NCBI GenBank assembly: GCA_002359425.1 | Contig: DEMY01000023.1 | Span: 11,703-20,649 of the forward strand | Direction of reading: 5' to 3' | DNA length: 8,947 nucleotides | Origin: Clostridiales bacterium UBA2658 | GTDB taxonomy: Bacteria > Bacillota > Clostridia > Oscillospirales > Oscillospiraceae | Shown: piece by piece, positions 1 through 7,100 of the stretch | How positions within the stretch are numbered: position 1 is the stretch's first letter | Layout: each line of letters opens with the position of its first letter | Notes under the pieces: model-generated | Databases searched by the model: none | The model's input: the letters and a program-made list of their open reading frames with translations, nothing else | Told to the model about the DNA's origin: nothing | Program-made: the position numbers and the translations under genes

Positions 1-598
1 GGACCTCCAAAAAACAGAGAGCATCCGCGCGCTTTCCGAGCTGTTTGAAAAGGAGCGGCCAGAGATTGCATACCTTGTCTGTGCGGCGGGCTATGGGCGT
101 ATCGGCAGAACGACGGACATTCCGTCCGAGGATAACGACGGTATGATAAATCTCAACTGCCGCGCGGCGGTTGGTGTGACGACGGCAGCGCTGCCGTATC
201 TCACAAGCGGCAGTCGTGTGCTTGAAATCTGCTCGACGGCGGCATTTCAGCCCATGCCGTATCTGAACATCTATGCTGCGACGAAGGCGTTTTTGCAGAG
301 CTACACGAAGGCCCTGCACTATGAGCTGCTTTTGACCGGCATTCACGTAACGGCGGTGTGCCCTTATTGGATCAAGGACACGGAGTTTATTGCAAACGCG
401 CAGAAAACGGACGAGGACGGCTATCACTTTTTCCTCGCAAGTCGTGCCGCGACCGTGGTTAGGTGGGCGCTTTTCGACAGCAAATTAAATCTCTGGGTTT
501 CGGCCCCGGGTCTGATCTGCATGGTGCACAGGCTTATCGCAAAATTTATTCCGCACTTTATTATGGTGCCCTTTATGGATTTATTAAGGCACATTTGA
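1..598 (+). CDS. Short-chain dehydrogenase/reductase (SDR), N-terminus cut off by window edge
   Basis: This is an NAD(P)-dependent oxidoreductase of the classical SDR fold, probably cytoplasmic; the substrate cannot be told. The reading frame is open from base 2, so the first methionine at 143 is internal, and 198 residues are visible. A family member of about 260 residues would have lost roughly 60, including the TGxxxGIG cofactor loop. Visible landmarks, numbered from base 2, are the CAAG segment (27-30, matching the usual NNAG), a probable structural Asn in NLNC (52), the catalytic Ser in EICSTAAF (78) and YAATK (91-95) giving the Tyr and Lys. CPYWIKDTEF (120-129) sits where the PG-loop usually lies. 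The last 30 residues are hydrophobic with basic residues, ending in MDLLRHI, as in DltE/YqjQ-like SDRs, and might touch the membrane (inference). A hairpin terminator follows 11 bases after the stop. Confidence 0.9.
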   Translation, partial: DLQKTESIRALSELFEKERPEIAYLVCAAGYGRIGRTTDIPSEDNDGMINLNCRAAVGVTTAALPYLTSGSRVLEICSTAAFQPMPYLNIYAATKAFLQSYTKALHYELLLTGIHVTAVCPYWIKDTEFIANAQKTDEDGYHFFLASRAATVVRWALFDSKLNLWVSAPGLICMVHRLIAKFIPHFIMVPFMDLLRHI

Positions 599-609
599 GT
601 GCAAAAATT

Positions 610-650
610 GGCGCTGTCCTTGCCGTATGGTTTCGGACAGCGCCCTTTTT
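610..650. terminator. Bidirectional intrinsic terminator between convergent SDR and DUF362 genes
   Basis: A perfect 10-bp stem GGCGCTGTCC (610-619) / GGACAGCGCC (635-644) with a 15-base loop is followed by CTTTTT (645-650) on the + strand. On the - strand the same stem is followed by AATTTTTG (from bases 602-609). U-tracts on both sides mean it can stop transcripts from the SDR gene and from the facing DUF362 gene. The rest of 599-702 shows nothing convincing. Confidence 0.88.
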
Positions 651-702
651 CTAGTACCCAATCAATGCGGGTTCTTTTTTGCTGCGGCGGAACATCCCCG
701 CG

Positions 703-1836
703 TTATTGAACGCGAATCAGCTCATACGCGCGCGTGCCAAGGCCGATCTTCTCCGCATGCTCCATGCAGCTTTTCCATTCCGACTCGGGGGTCGTGTTCC
801 GGAAATGGTCGCGGTGGTCGGTAAAGTCCGGCTTTGCGAGGTTTCTGGCGAGCTGACTGCCCTGCATCGGGGCGGCGGCGTTCACCGCGTCTGCACAGGC
901 CTGATCAAGCGCCAGCGGGTCAAAGCTTGCGAACATGCCGATATTCGGGACGATCGCGACGTCGTTTTCACAGTGGCAGTCGCAGTTCGGCGAAACGTCC
1001 ATGACGAGGGAGATGTGAAAGTTCGGCCGCCCGTCAATGACGGCCTTGGTGTACTCTGCCATACGGTAGTTTAAAAGCTTGTTCGCTGCGCGGTCGTTGA
1101 AGGCAATGGCGTCAAAGTTGCACGCGCCGAGACAGCGGCCGCAGCCGACGCAGTGGTCGGAATCGACCGTCATCTTTTTCGTATCCGCGTCGAAGACCAG
1201 ACCGCCGTTTGCGCACTCGCGCTGGCAGCGCTTGCAGCCGCGGCACTTTTCCGCAATGACGTGCGGCTTGCCGCCGGAGTGCTGCTCGGTCTTGCCCGCG
1301 CGGGAGCCGCAGCCCATGCCGATGTTCTTAATGGCTCCGCCGAAGCCGGGCATCTCATGGCCCTTGAAATGCGTGAGGCTGATGAATACGTCCGCATCCA
1401 TGACGGCGTGGCCGATGCGCGCCTCCTTTATATATTCTCCGCCCACGACCGGAACCGCGACGTCGTCCGTGCCCTTGAGTCCGTCGCCGATGATGACGGG
1501 ACAGCCGGCGGAAAGAGGCGTGAAGCCGTTTTCCCATGCACATTCCAGATGCTCGAGCGCATTTTTGCGGCTTCCGGGATACATTGTGTTGCAGTCCGTT
1601 AAAAACGGCTTGCCGCCGCATTCTTTCACAACGTCCGCGACTGCCTTTGCGTAGTTCGGGCGCAGATAGCTGACGTTGCCAAGCTCACCAAAGTGCATTT
1701 TGATAGCGACGAATTTGCCGTCCATATCGATGTCGCCAATACCGGCGGCCTTTATCAGCGTCTTAAGCTTTGCCGGCAGACCGTCGCCGAACGCAATTGT
1801 GTGAAAGTCCGTAAAATAGACCTTTGCATCTTCCAT
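703..1836 (-). CDS. DUF362 domain protein with inserted 2x[4Fe-4S] ferredoxin module
   Basis: A 377-residue iron-sulfur protein of the DUF362 family ('Fe-S centre protein' in many Clostridia). The physiological role is not established; a redox or electron-transfer role is inferred from the clusters. The N-terminal part (about 1-185) has family landmarks such as KMHFGE (46-51) and THFKGHEMPGFGGAIKNIGM (155-174). It is followed by two classical CxxCxxCxxxC motifs, Cys 198/201/204/208 and 229/232/235/239, expected to bind two [4Fe-4S] clusters. DUF362 sequence then resumes (about 275-325) with the CDCHC cluster (285, 287, 289) and SFDPLALDQACADAV, so the ferredoxin module sits inside the DUF362 domain. 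No signal peptide or membrane segment is seen, so it is probably cytosolic. The start is set by GGAGG at 1845-1849 on the - strand, 8 bases before ATG. It faces away from the MATE gene and has its own promoter. Confidence 0.92.
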   Translation of the reverse strand: MEDAKVYFTDFHTIAFGDGLPAKLKTLIKAAGIGDIDMDGKFVAIKMHFGELGNVSYLRPNYAKAVADVVKECGGKPFLTDCNTMYPGSRKNALEHLECAWENGFTPLSAGCPVIIGDGLKGTDDVAVPVVGGEYIKEARIGHAVMDADVFISLTHFKGHEMPGFGGAIKNIGMGCGSRAGKTEQHSGGKPHVIAEKCRGCKRCQRECANGGLVFDADTKKMTVDSDHCVGCGRCLGACNFDAIAFNDRAANKLLNYRMAEYTKAVIDGRPNFHISLVMDVSPNCDCHCENDVAIVPNIGMFASFDPLALDQACADAVNAAAPMQGSQLARNLAKPDFTDHRDHFRNTTPESEWKSCMEHAEKIGLGTRAYELIRVQ

Positions 1837-1878
1837 GTTTTGTTCCTCCGCTTTTGTTTCATTTGGGTTTTATAAAAG

Positions 1879-1907
1879 CATATACCCTTAAATGCGCTTT
1901 AAGTCAA
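1879..1907 (-). promoter_or_regulatory. Sigma-A-type promoter for the DUF362 gene
   Basis: Read on the - strand, TTGACT (1902-1907) is the -35 and TATATG (1879-1884) the -10, with an exact 17-bp spacer. Expected transcription start is about 1872, giving a leader of about 35 bases that carries the GGAGG ribosome site (1845-1849). A second AT-rich box, TATAAA, lies just downstream but has no well-spaced -35. Confidence 0.68.
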
Positions 1908-1958
1908 GAGGAAATTGCAAAAAAGACGGTGGGACTTTTTGTAAGTAAAGGCGGGCGG

Positions 1959-1979
1959 ATACGACGTGTTTCGCCGTAT
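1959..1979. promoter_or_regulatory. Imperfect inverted repeat between divergent promoters, candidate operator
   Basis: ATACGACG (1959-1966), a 5-base centre, then CGCCGTAT (1972-1979): seven of eight arm positions pair, with one A-C mismatch. It ends 4 bases before the -35 of the MATE promoter and lies about 50 bases behind the -35 of the DUF362 promoter, a usual place for a regulator site. The binding protein is unknown; the MarR gene at 3563 is a candidate by proximity only. Confidence 0.35.
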
Positions 1980-1983
1980 GCTA

Positions 1984-2012
1984 TTGCAATCTGCCATGCG
2001 CCATAGTATAAT
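1984..2012 (+). promoter_or_regulatory. Sigma-A-type promoter for the MATE transporter gene
   Basis: TTGCAA (1984-1989) as -35, a 17-bp spacer, and a perfect TATAAT (2007-2012) as -10. Expected start of transcription is about 2019, giving a leader of about 50 bases. The -35 is part of the 8-bp palindrome ATTGCAAT (1983-1990); ATTGCAA also occurs at 1914-1920, just behind the divergent promoter. Confidence 0.72.
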
Positions 2013-2069
2013 AATACCCTTATCTAAAATCTGAAATGAGTGATCCAACTGAACGAAGGAACCGAAAAA

Positions 2070-3422
2070 ATGGAACAGATGCCCGAAAATATCATGGGCA
2101 CGATGGACGAGCGGAAGCTTCTCATGAAGCTTGCGGTTCCAATGATGATTTCTATGCTGATACAGGCGCTTTACAACGTTGTGGACAGCTACTTTGTCTC
2201 GCGCCTGAGCGAAAATGCACTGACTGCCGTCGGTCTTGCGTTCCCGATACAAAATTTGATGATCGGTATCGCAGTCGGCACCGGTATCGGTATCAACGCT
2301 CTTTTGTCCCGCAGACTTGGGGAGAAAAATCAGAAGGCAGTCAACGACGTGGCGATGAACGGCGTTTTCCTTGCGCTTTTGAGCATGATCGTCTTTATTG
2401 TCTTCGGCATTTTCGGCGCGCGGGCCTTTTTTGAAAAGCAGACGCAGATCCCGGAAATCATCGACATGGGCACAGACTACCTCGCCATCTGCTCCATCGC
2501 CTCCTTCGGCTTGTTTTTCGACATTACCTATTCCCGGCTTTTACAATCCACAGGCAAAACGAAGGTTTCAATGATCGGTCAGATTGTCGGCGCCGTCACG
2601 AACATCGTCCTCGACCCCATCATGATTTTCGGCCTGCTCGGCTGCCCCAAAATGGGCGTGGCGGGCGCCGCAATCGCAACCGTTATCGGGCAGATTCTGG
2701 CGTCTTTCGTTGATCTGCACTTCAATCTCAAGTACAACCGGGAGATACGGCTTAAACTGCGCGGCTTTCGCCCCAGCGGCAGAGTCATCAGGGAAATTTA
2801 CGCCGTCGGCGTTCCGGCCATTGTGAATACAACGGTCGCCTCCGTTATGATCTACGGCATCAACCTCATTCTAATCGCGTTTTCCGCCTCCGCCACGGCG
2901 GTTATGACGGTCTACTTCAAGCTCCAGAGCTTTGTGTATATGCCGGTTTTCGGTCTCAACAACGGCATGATCCCGATCATTGCCTACAACTTCGGCGCGC
3001 GCCGTCCGGAGCGCATCCGGCGAACGACGAAGATCGCGCTTGTCTACGCCGTCGTCATCATGCTTGTGGGGATTGCGCTCTTCCAGCTCGTCCCGCGCCC
3101 GATTTTGTCCGTTTTTATTAACAAGTCCGAAACCATGGAGATGGGCGTTGCGGCCCTGCGCATCATCAGTCTCGGCTTCGTCTTTACAGGCGTCGTATTC
3201 GTTCTGTGCTCGGCGTTTCAGGCGCTGTCGCACGGGGTCTATGCCCTCATTGTCCAGATCATCCGCCAGCTCGTCGGCGTTTTGCCAATTGCATACTGTC
3301 TGTCCCTTACGGGGAATGTCAACAATATTTGGTGGGCCTTTCCCTGCGCGGAGGCGTTGGGTTTTGCCGTGTGTCTGCTGCTGTACCGCCGGGTCAAACG
3401 GACGCAGATTGACAAGCTTTAA
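2070..3422 (+). CDS. MATE-family multidrug/cation efflux transporter
   Basis: A 450-residue polytopic inner-membrane protein of the MATE family (MOP superfamily). Family members export organic cations, drugs or metabolites in exchange for Na+ or H+; the substrate here is unknown. Length and hydrophobicity pattern fit 12 transmembrane helices in two 6-helix halves. TM1 carries LAVPMMISMLIQALYNVVDS (21-40). NIVLDPIMIFGLLG (178-191) with GVAGAAIATVIGQ (196-208) is characteristic of the first half. In the second half GLNNGMIPIIAYNFGA (295-310) is the family's conserved loop/helix. The best start is ATG at 2070, preceded by AAGGA (2056-2060). An in-frame GTG at 2040 would add 10 polar residues but has no good ribosome site. 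The most similar named group is MepA/VmrA-like, a resemblance by pattern only. The gene has its own promoter and terminator, so it is probably monocistronic. Confidence 0.93.
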   Translation: MEQMPENIMGTMDERKLLMKLAVPMMISMLIQALYNVVDSYFVSRLSENALTAVGLAFPIQNLMIGIAVGTGIGINALLSRRLGEKNQKAVNDVAMNGVFLALLSMIVFIVFGIFGARAFFEKQTQIPEIIDMGTDYLAICSIASFGLFFDITYSRLLQSTGKTKVSMIGQIVGAVTNIVLDPIMIFGLLGCPKMGVAGAAIATVIGQILASFVDLHFNLKYNREIRLKLRGFRPSGRVIREIYAVGVPAIVNTTVASVMIYGINLILIAFSASATAVMTVYFKLQSFVYMPVFGLNNGMIPIIAYNFGARRPERIRRTTKIALVYAVVIMLVGIALFQLVPRPILSVFINKSETMEMGVAALRIISLGFVFTGVVFVLCSAFQALSHGVYALIVQIIRQLVGVLPIAYCLSLTGNVNNIWWAFPCAEALGFAVCLLLYRRVKRTQIDKL

Positions 3423-3455
3423 AAAACAGCGGGGCCGGAAGGCTCCGCTGTTTTT
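3422..3455 (+). terminator. Intrinsic terminator of the MATE gene
   Basis: CAGCGGGGCC (3427-3436), GGAA tetraloop of the GNRA type (3437-3440), then GGCTCCGCTG (3441-3450), pairing throughout with one G-U, followed by TTTTT (3451-3455). The preceding A-run (3421-3426) extends the stem and gives a U-tract on the other strand as well. It starts at the stop codon, so read-through into the MarR gene should be low. Confidence 0.88.
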
Positions 3456-3500
3456 CGCGCGTTCCCTGCTCGCGGCGGCGTTCGATAAAGGCCTTTTCTC

Positions 3501-3529
3501 TTGACAAATACGCCTCCAGCGCATAGAAT
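3501..3529 (+). promoter_or_regulatory. Near-consensus sigma-A promoter for the marR-type gene
   Basis: Perfect TTGACA (3501-3506), a 17-bp spacer and TAGAAT (3524-3529). Expected transcription start is about 3536, leaving a leader of about 27 bases with TGAGG (3547-3551) as ribosome site, 11 bases before the ATG. A promoter this close to consensus is expected to be strong unless repressed, which fits an autoregulated repressor gene. Confidence 0.8.
3508..3524. promoter_or_regulatory. Imperfect inverted repeat inside the marR promoter spacer, candidate operator
   Basis: ATACGC (3508-3513), a 5-base centre, GCGCAT (3519-3524): five of six arm positions pair. It lies between the -35 and -10, where a bound MarR dimer would block RNA polymerase. 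It shares the ATACG half and 5-base centre with the repeat at 1959-1979. The arms are short, so chance is a real possibility. Confidence 0.28.
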
Positions 3530-3562
3530 GTAAAATGCTCATGGTGTGAGGTATTATTTAAA

Positions 3563-4012
3563 ATGATTGATTATGAAAAATATGCGGAGGAGCTTCTGAA
3601 CTGCCGGGTGGCGGGGGAGCGCAATTCGCGCATGTTGCAGAGCAATATTGCCGAAGCCGCAAGGGGAGAACTGCCGGTTCTCCTCTATCTTGTCGAGGGA
3701 AAAAACGGGGCCTGTGCCGGAGATATCAGCGAGCAGCTCGGAGTGAATACCTCGCGCGTTGCGAGTATCCTGAACAGCCTATGCAAAAAGGGCTACGTTG
3801 TGCGAACGCCTGACCCCGCGGACAAGCGGAAGATTCAGGTCTTTGTTACGGAAAAGGGGCGCCTTTTCGCGACCGAGCGCAGGGAAGAGACGGTGCGCCG
3901 CCTTTCAGAGCTTTTGAAGCTTTTGGGCGAGAAGGACGCGCTCGAGTATGTGCGCATCCTCAAGCGTGTGGCCGAGCTTTCCGAGCAGGCCGCGGAGCAG
4001 AATATTTCGTGA
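3563..4012 (+). CDS. MarR-family winged-helix transcriptional regulator
   Basis: A 149-residue protein of normal MarR length. These act as dimers on palindromic operators and usually respond to small phenolic or other ligands, or to oxidants; the ligand here is unknown. A helical N-terminus (1-35) and C-terminus (105-148) would form the dimer interface. The winged helix spans about 37-100: AGDISEQLGV (52-61) is helix 2, NTSRVASILNSLCKKGYV (62-79) is the recognition helix, and RTPDPADKRKIQVFVTEKG (81-99) is the wing with the family's DxR-type motif. Cysteines at 14, 51 and 74 could allow thiol sensing, but nothing proves it. It lies between the MATE gene and the giant activase gene. The neighbour downstream is 104 bases away in the same direction, so the two may be co-transcribed. 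Control of either neighbour is inference. Confidence 0.9.
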   Translation: MIDYEKYAEELLNCRVAGERNSRMLQSNIAEAARGELPVLLYLVEGKNGACAGDISEQLGVNTSRVASILNSLCKKGYVVRTPDPADKRKIQVFVTEKGRLFATERREETVRRLSELLKLLGEKDALEYVRILKRVAELSEQAAEQNIS

Positions 4013-4116
4013 CACAGACACATATAGATTGAAAACGAGCGGGACATGTTCCCACACTGATATAGAAAATTCCGTTGCGAACGCCGGCTCCGACCGGCTT
4101 TTGAAGAAAGGCACAC
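4013..4116 (+). other. Intergenic leader of the activase gene with weak hairpin and near-palindrome
   Basis: No well-spaced promoter was found here: TTGAAA (4029-4034) and TATAGA (4061-4066) are 26 bases apart, too far for sigma-A. GGGACATGTTCCC (4041-4053) between them is nearly palindromic around ACATGT, with one extra T. A GC-rich 5-bp hairpin GCCGG (4083-4087) / CCGGC (4094-4098) followed by TTTT (4099-4102) could be a weak terminator or attenuator. GAAAGG (4106-4111) is the ribosome site, 5 bases before the ATG at 4117. Co-transcription with marR, with partial attenuation at the hairpin, is the simplest reading. Confidence 0.4.
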
Positions 4117-7100
4117 ATGAAAAAGTTAGGTATCGACGTCGGTTCGACGACTGTAAAGCTCGTGCTGCTGGACGAAAAAAATAAAGTCCTTTATAAGCGC
4201 TATGAGCGGCATATGTCAAATGTATTCGATAAGGTCCGGGAGCTTTTGGAGGATTTCCGAAAGGAATATGCCGGCGAGTATCACGTCACCGTGACAGGCT
4301 CGGGCGGGCTGACGCTGGCGGACAGGCTTGCTGTTCCCTTCGAGCAGGAGGTCGTTGCGTGCTCCAGAGCCGTTGAGGAACTCATTCCGCAGACGGACGT
4401 AGCCATCGAGCTTGGCGGCGAGGACGCGAAAATCACCTTTTACGGCGGCACCGTCGAGCAGCGCATGAACGGCACCTGTGCCGGTGGAACAGGCGCTTTC
4501 ATCGACCAGATGGCGCTGCTGCTGAGTACCGACGCGCAGGGCTTAAACGAAGCGGCAAAGCATTATAACACCATCTATCCAATCGCCGCACGCTGCGGCG
4601 TGTTCGCAAAAAGTGACATCCAGCCGCTCATCAACGAGGGAGCGGCAAAGGAAGACCTCGCCGTTTCGATTTTTCAGGCCGTTGTAGATCAGACGATTAC
4701 GGGCCTTGCCTGCGGGCGGCAGATCAAGGGGAATGTTGCGTTTTTGGGAGGCCCGCTCTCATTTTTGTCCGAGCTGCGCCGGAGTTTTGTCGAAACGCTG
4801 CATTTGCAGCCGAAACAGGTCATTTTCCCGGCGAACGCGCAGTTTTATGTTGCGCTCGGCGCGGCGCTGCTGTCTGAAAAGGCGGAGCCGGTGCGTGTGG
4901 ACGCGCTCATAGAGCGTATCCGTCAGGCGGGAAACGAGGGTTCGGAGCATACAAAAACGCTCCCACCGTTGTTTTCTTCCCCGGAGGACTATCAGGCTTT
5001 TTGTGCGCGGCAGGCAAAAAATCAGGTCCCGCGCGCGGCGCTTGCGGAAGCAAAAGGCCCGGCGTTTCTGGGAATTGACGCAGGCTCTACAACGACGAAG
5101 GCTACCCTTATTGACGAACAGGGCCGTCTACTCTATACCTTTTACACCAACAACGAGGGAAATCCAGTTGAAACGACGCGCACCCTCTTAAAAGAGCTTT
5201 ACGAGAGGATGCCGGAGGATCTCTACATAGCCTATACCGTTACGACCGGCTACGGCGAGGGCCTTATCAAAACAGCTTTCCGCGCGGAATACGGCGAGAT
5301 CGAAACCGTCGCGCATTACACCGCGGCAAAGACCTTTTTGCCGGAGGTCGATTTTATCCTCGATATTGGCGGGCAGGATATGAAGTGCATCCGCATCAAA
5401 GATCATGCGATTTACAGCATCACGCTGAACGAAGCGTGCTCGTCCGGCTGCGGCAGCTTTTTGGAGACTTACGCAAAGTCCGTCGATATGACGGTCGAGC
5501 AGTTCGCGCGCGAGGCCGTTTCGGCGGAGCACCCCGTGGACCTCGGCACGCGCTGTACGGTCTTTATGAACTCCAAGGTGAAGCAGGCGCAAAAGGAGGG
5601 GGCGCCTTTGGCGGATATCTCCGCCGGGCTTTCCTACTCCATCATCCGCAACGCACTCTACAAGGTCATCAAGCTCCGCGACGTTTCGCAGGCCGGCGAG
5701 CACATCGTCGTGCAGGGCGGCACGTTTCTGAACGACGCCGTTTTAAAGAGCATGGAGTCCGTCATGGGCCGCGAGGTCGTCCGGCCGGATATCTCGGGTA
5801 TCATGGGTGCGTTCGGCGCGGCGCTCATCGGCCGCGACCGCTGGCTGGAGGAGCCTTCGGCAACGCGCGGCAGGTCCGACCTGCTCACAAAAGAGGAACT
5901 AGACACATTCACGATGCAAAACCGCCACGTCCGCTGCGGCGGCTGCGCCAACAACTGCCGCCTCACCATCTCCAGCTTTGCCGACGGCAGCCGCTTCGTC
6001 ACCGGAAACCGCTGCGAAAAGGGCGCGGGCAAGCACGTAGAAAATAGCGACGAGCACAATCTATATCAGTACAAGTACGAGCGGCTGTTTTCCTATGCGC
6101 CGCTGCCAATTGAGAGAGCGCCGCGCGGCGAGATCGGTATTCCGCGCGTGCTCAATATGTATGAAAACTACCCGTTCTGGTTCACATTTTTTACAAAGCT
6201 TGGTTTCCGCGTCGGGCTGTCTCCCGCTTCGTCGAAGGAGCTTTATCAGTCCGGCATGGATACCATTTCGTCCGACACGGCCTGCTATCCCGCAAAGCTC
6301 GTGCATGGCCACATCAAGTATCTGGCAACACACGGGGTCAAGCGCATATTCTATCCGAGTCTCAACCATGAGATGATCGAGGACAAGACGGCGAACAACC
6401 ACTTCAACTGCCCGATCGTCGCCATGTACCCCGAGGTCGTCGCGGGCAATATGGACGAGCTTTTGAACGAAAATGAAGTCACGTTCATGCACCCGTTTTT
6501 ACCCTATTTTGACGACAAGCGGCTCACGCAGCGGCTCTATGAGGAATTTTCTTTCCTCGGCATCAAAAAACGGGATGTAAGGCGCGCCGTTGCCGCCGGA
6601 CGGAAAGAGGACGCCGCCTTCAAGGCGGACGTTGTTCAAAAGGGCGACGAGATTATCCACTGGGTAGAGCACTCCGGCGGACACGCCATTGTCCTTTCGG
6701 GCCGGCCCTATCATCTGGACCCGGAAATTAACCACGGCATAGACAAGCTGATTACGTCCTACGGTTTCGCCGTTTTAACGGAGTCCGCCGTCGCGCAGCG
6801 GGGCCAGCTCCAGCGGCCCATTCGCGTTCTGGACCAGTGGACCTATCATTCCCGGCTCTACAAGGCCGCCGCCTTCTGCGGCACGCGGGATGACACGGAC
6901 CTTGTGCAGCTCACGTCCTTCGGCTGCGGACTGGACGCCGTCACGACCGACGAGGTCGAGGAGCTGCTCTCCGCGAGCAACAAGCTCTATACGCTTTTAA
7001 AAATTGACGAGGGCGCAAACCTCGGCGCGGTGCGCATCCGCATCCGTTCGCTCAAGGCCGCCATTGAGGAACGCGAGCGCCGTGGCATGACGCACGGCGC

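Noticed and set aside
651..695. 14-codon - strand frame (MFRRSKKEPALIGY) after the DUF362 stop
   Set aside because: Too short to test, with GGGG directly abutting the ATG rather than a spaced ribosome site; likely chance.
1079..1654. 191-codon + strand frame opposite the DUF362 gene
   Set aside because: The - strand frame has clear ferredoxin and DUF362 motifs and a good ribosome site; this one is a low-information shadow.
2040..2069. GTG start that would lengthen the MATE protein by 10 residues
   Set aside because: No good ribosome site; the ATG at 2070 has AAGGA at proper distance and fits the usual short N-terminus before TM1.
2871..3542. 223-codon antisense frame over the MATE gene and its terminator
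   Set aside because: It runs through the MATE terminator and the marR promoter, has a charged shadow-like composition and no family resemblance.
4041..4053. GGGACATGTTCCC as a LexA/SOS box
   Set aside because: It resembles a palindrome but does not fit GAAC-n4-GTTC spacing, and the neighbouring genes are not DNA-repair genes.
4029..4066. Promoter from TTGAAA and TATAGA before the activase gene
   Set aside because: The 26-bp spacer is far outside the range for sigma-A promoters.
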